64,000 bases of DNA. It comes from JAGOBP01 sp046328575. Its GTDB lineage: Bacteria; Chloroflexota; Anaerolineae; Fen-1058. Below, one piece after another: positions 59,138 through 64,000 of the stretch (positions are counted from its first letter, which is position 1; the number at the start of each line of letters is the position of its first letter). Location of the stretch: the NCBI GenBank assembly GCA_046328575.1, contig JAXLWI010000001.1:118977-182976 (forward strand), in the 5' to 3' direction. The notes beneath the pieces are model-generated. The model did no database searches, had not been told where the DNA came from, and was given only the letters and a program-made list of their open reading frames with translations. Position numbers and translations under genes: made by a program.

Positions 59138-60763
59138 TTAGCGCCGCCCGAGGCGGCGTTCCAACTCTTCTAAACGCAGCGATACAAACGTCGGTCGCCC
59201 GTGCGGACAAGTGGCGGGCGAGTAGATGCGCAACAGGTCGTCGAGCACGGCCTGTTGTTGATCAAGCGTCAGCACATCACCCGCTTTAATCGCGCTGAGG
59301 CACGCCATCTTCGAGGCAAGCTTGTCGCGCAAGGCATCGCCGTCCAGCGCGGGATAACGATCGTGTTCCTGTACCAGCGCCGTGATCAACTCCGCTGGAT
59401 CGATCCGCACAAAATCGGGCAGCGCCGTTACACGAATTGTATTTACGCCAAACGGTTCAATTTCAAGCCCGATCGATCGATATTCTTCCAAGTGCGCGTT
59501 GATCAACTCCGCTTCATTCGGCATCAGTTGAATCTGACCGCTGACCACTGACCGCTGACCGCTGTTATCCGTCGTCAAACGCTCAAAGAAGATTTGCTCC
59601 TGTGCCGCATGCTGATCGACAATGACCACACCGTCACCGCTCTGCGCCAACAGATAAGTCTTGTGCAACTGCCCCAGCGCTCGCCACAGGCCCAGTCCAT
59701 ATTCGATGCGTGATTCGCGCACGCCTTCGCCGCCGAGATCGTCGGCAAACGACCAATCGGTCGATGAGTTGGGCAGCAACGGAAAATCGTGCAGGGCCGC
59801 TTCGACCGCGTGCGTGATCGCATTGTAAATGGCGCGTTCCTGATAGAAGCGCACTTCGGCTTTGCGCGGATGCACGTTGACGTCCACCCATTGCGGATCG
59901 ATCTCGATCTGGATCAACGCCAGCGGATGCCGATTAGGGGGCAAGCGTCCCGCGTAAGGACGCTCCAACATGACGGCCAGCAAACCCGATCGGATGGGGC
60001 GCTGATTGACAGTAAACATCTGCCAATCGCGGTTCGATCGCGCCAGCGTCGGGCGCGAGACGAAGCCACGCACACGCAGATCGACTTCGACGTAATCGAT
60101 GGCAATCAGTTCGCCCGCCACATCGCGTCCCCACACCACGCCGACGCGCTCCAACGGCGAGGCCGCCGGTAAATTCATGGTCTCGCGCCCATCGACGATG
60201 AAGCGAAAGGCGATGTGCGGATAGGTCAGCGCGTAAGTGACAATGGTCTTCTGAATCAACTCCGTTTCTCGCAACGGCGATTTGAGGAACTTGCGGCGGG
60301 CCGGTGCGTTGTAAAACAAGTCCCGCACGATCACCTGCGTGCCAATCGGTGCACCTGCGACTTCGCTTTCGATCTGACCGTCGATTACGCGAACGCGCGT
60401 TCCTTCCACTGCGTCATTGGTCCGCGTCAAAATCTCCAACTGCCCCACACTCGCCATCGACGGCAGCGCCTCGCCGCGAAAACCCAACGATTTGATCGCG
60501 TTCAAGTCTTCGGCAGCCGCGATCTTGCTCGTCGCAAAACGTTCAACCGCCAGCGCCGCATCCTCGCGTGACATGCCGTGCCCGTTGTCGCTGACGCGGA
60601 TGAGCGCCACGCCGCCCTGTCGAATCTCGATCGAGATGGCGCGCGCCCCGGCATCGATCGCGTTCTCGATCAATTCCTTCACGACCGAGGCTGGCCGCTC
60701 GACGACTTCACCCGCGGCGATGCGTTCAGCGATGGATTTGGAGAGAATGTGAATGGAGGTCAT
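59138..60763 (-). CDS. mutL: DNA mismatch repair protein MutL (endonuclease-type)
   Basis: MutL links MutS mismatch recognition to strand incision. The GHKL ATPase domain shows SKSIAERIAAGEVVERPASV with the catalytic Glu, SDNGHGMSREDAALAVERFATSK (in parts), GFRGEALPSMASV and GTQVIVRDLFYNAPARRKFL. The C-terminal endonuclease motif is DQHAAQEQIFFERL (DQHAxxExxxxE), and CPHGRP near the end adds metal-site residues, so this MutL should cut DNA itself. At 541 residues it has a short linker. Directly after the nuclease motif a heptamer repeat adds NSGQRSVVSGQ. It is convergent with the fructokinase gene. Confidence 0.95.
   Translation of the reverse strand: MTSIHILSKSIAERIAAGEVVERPASVVKELIENAIDAGARAISIEIRQGGVALIRVSDNGHGMSREDAALAVERFATSKIAAAEDLNAIKSLGFRGEALPSMASVGQLEILTRTNDAVEGTRVRVIDGQIESEVAGAPIGTQVIVRDLFYNAPARRKFLKSPLRETELIQKTIVTYALTYPHIAFRFIVDGRETMNLPAASPLERVGVVWGRDVAGELIAIDYVEVDLRVRGFVSRPTLARSNRDWQMFTVNQRPIRSGLLAVMLERPYAGRLPPNRHPLALIQIEIDPQWVDVNVHPRKAEVRFYQERAIYNAITHAVEAALHDFPLLPNSSTDWSFADDLGGEGVRESRIEYGLGLWRALGQLHKTYLLAQSGDGVVIVDQHAAQEQIFFERLTTDNSGQRSVVSGQIQLMPNEAELINAHLEEYRSIGLEIEPFGVNTIRVTALPDFVRIDPAELITALVQEHDRYPALDGDALRDKLASKMACLSAIKAGDVLTLDQQQAVLDDLLRIYSPATCPHGRPTFVSLRLEELERRLGRR
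59533..59565. repeat. In-frame heptanucleotide array inside mutL
   Basis: CTGACCG CTGACCA CTGACCG CTGACCG CTG runs with a 7-base period and encodes the SGQRSVVSGQ segment just after the DQHA motif. The protein frame is preserved. Confidence 0.65.
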
Positions 60764-60769
60764 TGTTGA

Positions 60770-60800
60770 TTGTAGAGTGCTGAATGCTGATTATTGAATG
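60770..60800. repeat. Heptanucleotide array before mutL
   Basis: TGCTGAA TGCTGAT TATTGAA TGCT fills most of the 37-base gap between the YqeK-like gene and mutL and replaces a normal Shine-Dalgarno region. Confidence 0.55.
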
Positions 60801-61427
60801 CTACCATCTCTCAAAGAAATCTTCTGCTATTTGCAACCGATCTGTCAGCAGGCGGTATTTCTTCGCAAGATTCGGATGAATCGGCACGCCGGCCTTTTCG
60901 AAATATTCCAGCAGCCAGTGACACCGCAGCAACGCGGCTTCGTCCAGCCGTCCGCCATAAACGATGTGTCGCAGTTTCTTCATGCCCGGCCACTCACTGA
61001 CCGGGGCGAGAACATCGGCGGCTTGTAAACACCACTGAAATTGCAGGTTGGAACCAATTTTATCGCCGCCATCTGAATGAGCAGAAATCGCATCGAGAAT
61101 CAGTTCGTCAGCGATACCCAACTCTTTAGCTACGAGGTAGGCGCCGACGAGCGCATGCAGATACACGGGATGCCGCTCACACTCATGCCGAAATTCGAAC
61201 TGCGCTTCCTGAGCCAAAGCTAATTGCCGCTCGACGCTCAAGTCTTTGGCCGCATCATGCAGCAAACCGGCCAGCAGCGCCTGCGTGCGATCGAGATCGT
61301 AAATCTCCACCAGTTCGCCCATCACCTGCATCACACCAAGCGAATGTTGCAAGCGTGACGCCGAAAGGACGTTGGTCAAAAACGGAATATATTGCTCGAC
61401 AATAGATTCACTTAAAGTATGAATCAT
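60801..61427 (-). CDS. YqeK-like HD-domain phosphohydrolase
   Basis: YqeK proteins hydrolyse symmetrical dinucleoside tetraphosphates such as Ap4A through a di-iron HD site. The residues are visible in SASRLQHSLGVMQVMGEL (first His), LLAGLLHDAAKDLS (His-Asp), RHPVYLHALVGAYLVAKELG, ISAHSDGG and LQAADVLAP with the final Asp. At 208 residues the protein is slightly longer than B. subtilis YqeK. The ATG at 61427 is preferred to a TTG four codons upstream. It lies between mutS and mutL on the same strand, an unusual place, as yqeK normally lies near nadD and rsfS. Confidence 0.82.
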   Translation of the reverse strand: MIHTLSESIVEQYIPFLTNVLSASRLQHSLGVMQVMGELVEIYDLDRTQALLAGLLHDAAKDLSVERQLALAQEAQFEFRHECERHPVYLHALVGAYLVAKELGIADELILDAISAHSDGGDKIGSNLQFQWCLQAADVLAPVSEWPGMKKLRHIVYGGRLDEAALLRCHWLLEYFEKAGVPIHPNLAKKYRLLTDRLQIAEDFFERW

Positions 61428-61479
61428 AGATGATACCAACTGACAGATTGCAGTGAACAGTCGCGTTGTTATGCGCCAT

Positions 61480-61521
61480 AGATTGCTTCGTCATGCGCGA
61501 ACGCACTCCTCGCAATGACAG
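61480..61521. repeat. REP-like palindromic unit
   Basis: GATTGCTTCGTC, an inner TGCG/CGCA hairpin, and CTCCTCGCAATGACA form an imperfect palindrome (ATTGC with GCAAT). This is a common dispersed unit type in several phyla. It touches the 3' end of mutS and shares the tail AATGACA with the units at 3179 and 5130. Confidence 0.6.
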
Positions 61522-61522
61522 G

Positions 61523-64000
61523 CTACTCGACTACGTGACTACCCGACTCTTTGACTACCAACTGCAGCTCATTCAACATATTCAACGCCTGCAACGGCGT
61601 CATGTTCGCAATGTCGATCGCCAACAACTGCTGCAAGATGCCGCGCCACACCTCGATGCGCAAATCGTACTCAGTGCGTTCCTCGTACAACTGACCAGTG
61701 ACCACAGACGGCTGACCACTGTTGATCATCTGCAAATGATCATCTGCAGTCTGTGGTCGGTCGTCCGTCGTCGAACGGCTTTCCTCTAACTTCGCCAGCA
61801 TCTCCTCAGCCCGCGTCACGACTCGCTCTGGCAAGCCTGCCAACCGCGCCACATGGATGCCAAAACTTTTCTCCGCACCGCCGGGGATCACTTGCCGCAA
61901 GAAGATCACACTGTCGCCCTGCTCTTTCACCGCCATCGTGAAGTTCTTGATCGCTCCGCCATGCGCGCGAATCGATTCGTCGGTTTCAAGTTGCGTGAGT
62001 TCGTGGTAGTGCGTGGCGAACAGCGTCTTCGCGCCGACGATGTTGTGTAACTCTTCCGCAATTGCCCAAGCTAATGAGATGCCGTCATACGTCGACGTAC
62101 CACGCCCTACTTCATCGAGCACCACCAGACTGCGCGATGAAGCGTGCCGCAAGATGTGACTAGCTTCGCTCATTTCAACCAGGAAAGTTGATCGCCCTTG
62201 CGCGATGTCGTCACTCGCACCGACGCGTGTGAAGATGCGATCGGTCAAACCGAGGTGCGCGTAACTGGCCGGAACGAAACTGCCGATCTGCGCCAACAGC
62301 ACGATCAGTGCCACCTGCCGCACAAACACGCTCTTGCCAGACATATTCGGCCCGGTGAGGATGATCACGCGCTGCGATTCGGCGTCAAGACGCACATCAT
62401 TGGGCACGAAACTTTCATCGCGCAGAAAACGTTCCACGATCGGGTGCCGCCCTTCGCGAATCTCCAGCGTGTCGCCGTCATCGACGTTCGGCTTGACGTA
62501 GCCGTAGCGTGCGGCGACTTCAGCCAGCGACACCAGCGCATCGATCTGCGCCAGCACTCGCGCCGCCGTTTGCAGTCGAGCCGCGTGCTGCGCGACCTCG
62601 CGCCGCAGCTGCACAAACAGCTCATATTCCAGGTCTTTCATGCGATCTTCGGCAGCGAGGATGTGCGTCTCTTTCGATTTCAATTCGGGTGTGACGTAAC
62701 GCTCGGCATGCGTGATCGTCGCGCGGCGTTCATAGTTCTTAGGCACTTGCTTGGCCGCACTGCGCGGCACTTCGATGAAGAAGCCGAACACTTCGTTATA
62801 GCGCACCCGCAGCGATTTGATGCCGGTGCGCGTGCGTTCCTTCTCCTCCAGATCACTCAGCCACGACTTGCCGTGCGAGACCTGCTCGCGCAGTTCGTCG
62901 AGCGTGGCATCGTAACCAGACTTGATCAAGCCGCCTTCGCGAATGAGGATCGGTGGATGATCGACAATCGCCCGATCGACTAGCGTGGCGACATCGTGCA
63001 ATTGATCGATCTGCTGTTCGAGTTCGCGCAGCCGATCCGATCGGGTTTGAGACAACCGCGCTTTGATCGCGGGTAATCGAACCAGCGTTACTTTCAACGC
63101 GATCAGATCGCGCGCATTGGCGTTGCCAAACCCAATCCGTCCCACGAGCCGTTCGACATCGTACAACCCATCGAGCAATTGCCGCAGATCAGCGCGCAAG
63201 AACGCATCGCCGTGGAGTTCATCGACCGCCTCAAGCCGCGCCTGAATCTGCACCAGATCGAGCAGCGGCTGCTGCACCCAACGTTTGAGCAGACGCGCGC
63301 CCATCGCCGTGACGGTCTGATCGAGTACGCCGAACAAGCTACGGGGCGATTTGCCATCGGCTTGCAGCGCGCTCGTCAACTCCAGATTGCGGCGCGTCGC
63401 CACATCCAGTGTCATATATTCGGCGAGTGAAAAAGTCCACAGTTGATTGAGATGCAACAGCGGCGAGGTGTTGTCGTTGTGCGGCTGATTACTCTTAAGG
63501 TACGTCAAAGCCGCGCCTGCGGCGGCAATCGCCAACGGTAGTTGCTCGCAACCGAAACCGTCCAGCGTCTTCACGCGAAAATGATCGAGCAGCGCGTGAC
63601 GGGCGTACTCCACTTCACACCAGCCATCATCAACCGGCGAAAGACGCGCCGCGCGAATCGCTTTAAGCCGTGCCACAAAGTGCTCGTCGTTCAAGAGTTC
63701 GGAAGGCAAGACATACTCGCTGGCTTGCACCCGCTGTAACTCATCGAATAACTTTGCTTCAGCATCCGAGCCTTCGATCTGCGTCGTCGCAAATTCACCG
63801 GTCGAGAGATCGACTAAAGCAAGGCCAAAGACCCTCACCCCCGACCCCTCTCCCAATTTGGGCGAGGGGAGAGTGACAATCGCCGCCAAATAATTCTCGC
63901 TCTTGGCGCGAAGCAACGCATCTTCAACCACCGTGCCCGGCGTGATGACGCGGACCACATCGCGCTTGACGAGCTTCTTGACCTTCTTGGGATCTTCCAA
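61523..64000 (-). CDS. mutS: DNA mismatch repair protein MutS (N-terminus beyond the right edge)
   Basis: MutS binds mismatches and, on ATP binding, recruits MutL. The visible 825 residues begin at EDPKKVKKLVKRDVVRVITP, which lies at the end of the mismatch-reading domain I, so about 100 residues with the mismatch Phe motif lie outside. The core, lever and clamp follow (RRNLELTSALQADGKSPRSL, LGTSVGAMGARLL-like TAMGARLLKRW). The ATPase domain has ILTGPNMSGKSVFVRQ, LVLDEVGRGTSTYDG and LFATHYHELTQL. Two insertions are odd: a REP-derived LPSPKLGEGSGVRV near residue 45 and a repeat-derived C-terminal linker (61690-61775). The last codons contain an 8-base array of GACTAC words (61527-61558). Confidence 0.95.
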   Translation of the reverse strand: MEDPKKVKKLVKRDVVRVITPGTVVEDALLRAKSENYLAAIVTLPSPKLGEGSGVRVFGLALVDLSTGEFATTQIEGSDAEAKLFDELQRVQASEYVLPSELLNDEHFVARLKAIRAARLSPVDDGWCEVEYARHALLDHFRVKTLDGFGCEQLPLAIAAAGAALTYLKSNQPHNDNTSPLLHLNQLWTFSLAEYMTLDVATRRNLELTSALQADGKSPRSLFGVLDQTVTAMGARLLKRWVQQPLLDLVQIQARLEAVDELHGDAFLRADLRQLLDGLYDVERLVGRIGFGNANARDLIALKVTLVRLPAIKARLSQTRSDRLRELEQQIDQLHDVATLVDRAIVDHPPILIREGGLIKSGYDATLDELREQVSHGKSWLSDLEEKERTRTGIKSLRVRYNEVFGFFIEVPRSAAKQVPKNYERRATITHAERYVTPELKSKETHILAAEDRMKDLEYELFVQLRREVAQHAARLQTAARVLAQIDALVSLAEVAARYGYVKPNVDDGDTLEIREGRHPIVERFLRDESFVPNDVRLDAESQRVIILTGPNMSGKSVFVRQVALIVLLAQIGSFVPASYAHLGLTDRIFTRVGASDDIAQGRSTFLVEMSEASHILRHASSRSLVVLDEVGRGTSTYDGISLAWAIAEELHNIVGAKTLFATHYHELTQLETDESIRAHGGAIKNFTMAVKEQGDSVIFLRQVIPGGAEKSFGIHVARLAGLPERVVTRAEEMLAKLEESRSTTDDRPQTADDHLQMINSGQPSVVTGQLYEERTEYDLRIEVWRGILQQLLAIDIANMTPLQALNMLNELQLVVKESGSHVVE
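61690..61775. repeat. In-frame word-repeat array in the mutS C-terminal linker
   Basis: CTGACCA GTGACCA CAGACGG CTGACCA CTG runs with a 7-base period. It is followed by a palindromic GATCATCTGCAAATGATCAT and an inverted GGTCGGTCG part. It encodes the TTDDRPQTADDHLQMI and SGQPSVVTGQ segments. The words resemble those of the mutL array. Confidence 0.6.
63831..63876. repeat. REP-like element inserted in frame in mutS
   Basis: CCCCTCTCCC (63845-63854), AATTT and GGGCGAGGGGAGAG form a strong hairpin. The element interrupts the conserved strand between NYLAAIV and GLALVDLSTGEF and encodes TLPSPKLGEGSGVRVF. The reading frame is kept. Confidence 0.7.

Noticed and set aside
1..64000. CRISPR arrays, prophage, toxin-antitoxin or defence islands
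   Set aside because: No regular direct repeats with unique spacers, no phage structural genes and no recognisable toxin-antitoxin or restriction genes were found. The 7-base arrays are too short in period to be CRISPR.

Overview
The window looks like a chromosomal segment of a Chloroflexota bacterium, probably Anaerolineae-like and possibly from a metagenome assembly. The evidence is several lipoproteins with long Thr/Pro stalks (TPTATP-type repeats), a moderately high G+C content, degenerate heptanucleotide arrays between genes, and a bacterial pantothenate/CoA gene cluster. There is no rRNA marker here, so the taxonomy is inference. I see no prophage, CRISPR array, rRNA or tRNA gene.

Layout. 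Positions 1-2.1 kb hold a phosphate importer split on two strands (pstC and pstS on minus, pstB on plus). From 3 to 11.4 kb lies a pantothenate-to-CoA cluster, panB, panE, proS, panC, coaX and coaBC, preceded by a promoter, a structured leader and a terminator. An 857-bp IS5-family element sits exactly in the panB stop codon. proS and panC carry many small indels and flank an A+T-rich stretch without genes; this is more likely a poor consensus than decay. From 11.5 to 17.5 kb come a methyltransferase, SixA, a nitroreductase, a frameshifted HD protein, an arrestin-like protein with an apparent AUU start, a DUF72 protein and a beta-propeller lipoprotein. From 17.5 to 25.4 kb, on minus, are a TPR protein, two lipoproteins sharing a two-cysteine module I do not recognise, asd, lysC with a Thr/Met leader peptide and attenuator, an AEC transporter and a third lipoprotein. 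From 25.5 to 34.3 kb there are housekeeping and accessory genes: a desaturase, RidA, a DinB-fold protein, a Clp-like AAA+ protein with a degenerate first ATPase domain, a radical SAM/SPASM protein with an AbrB-like N-terminus, and a WYL regulator.

From 34.4 to 55.1 kb, sixteen minus-strand genes form a sugar regulon. It contains the L-arabinose enzymes AraA, an AraK-type ribulokinase and AraD. Two complete importers are present: a YtfQRT-YjfF type, whose E. coli relative takes galactofuranose, and a ChvE/GguAB (MmsABC) type. A second binding protein overlaps a YesM-type sensor kinase gene and lies next to a YesN-type regulator, which suggests a three-component sensor. A metal-site-deficient M24 protein, an aldo/keto reductase and a LacI regulator with twin operators complete it. 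Divergently, at 55.4-59.1 kb, a GHMP kinase, a lyxose/mannose isomerase, a DUF4432 mutarotase-like protein and a fructokinase form a second sugar operon. From 59.1 kb to the end are mutL, a YqeK-like HD phosphatase and mutS (its N-terminus lies beyond the window). mutL and mutS carry in-frame repeat insertions.

The most interesting items are the Thr/Met attenuation leader of lysC, the SBP-kinase-regulator trio, the duplicated two-cysteine module, the degenerate heptamer arrays that also invade mutL and mutS, and the IS that rebuilt the stop codon it entered.
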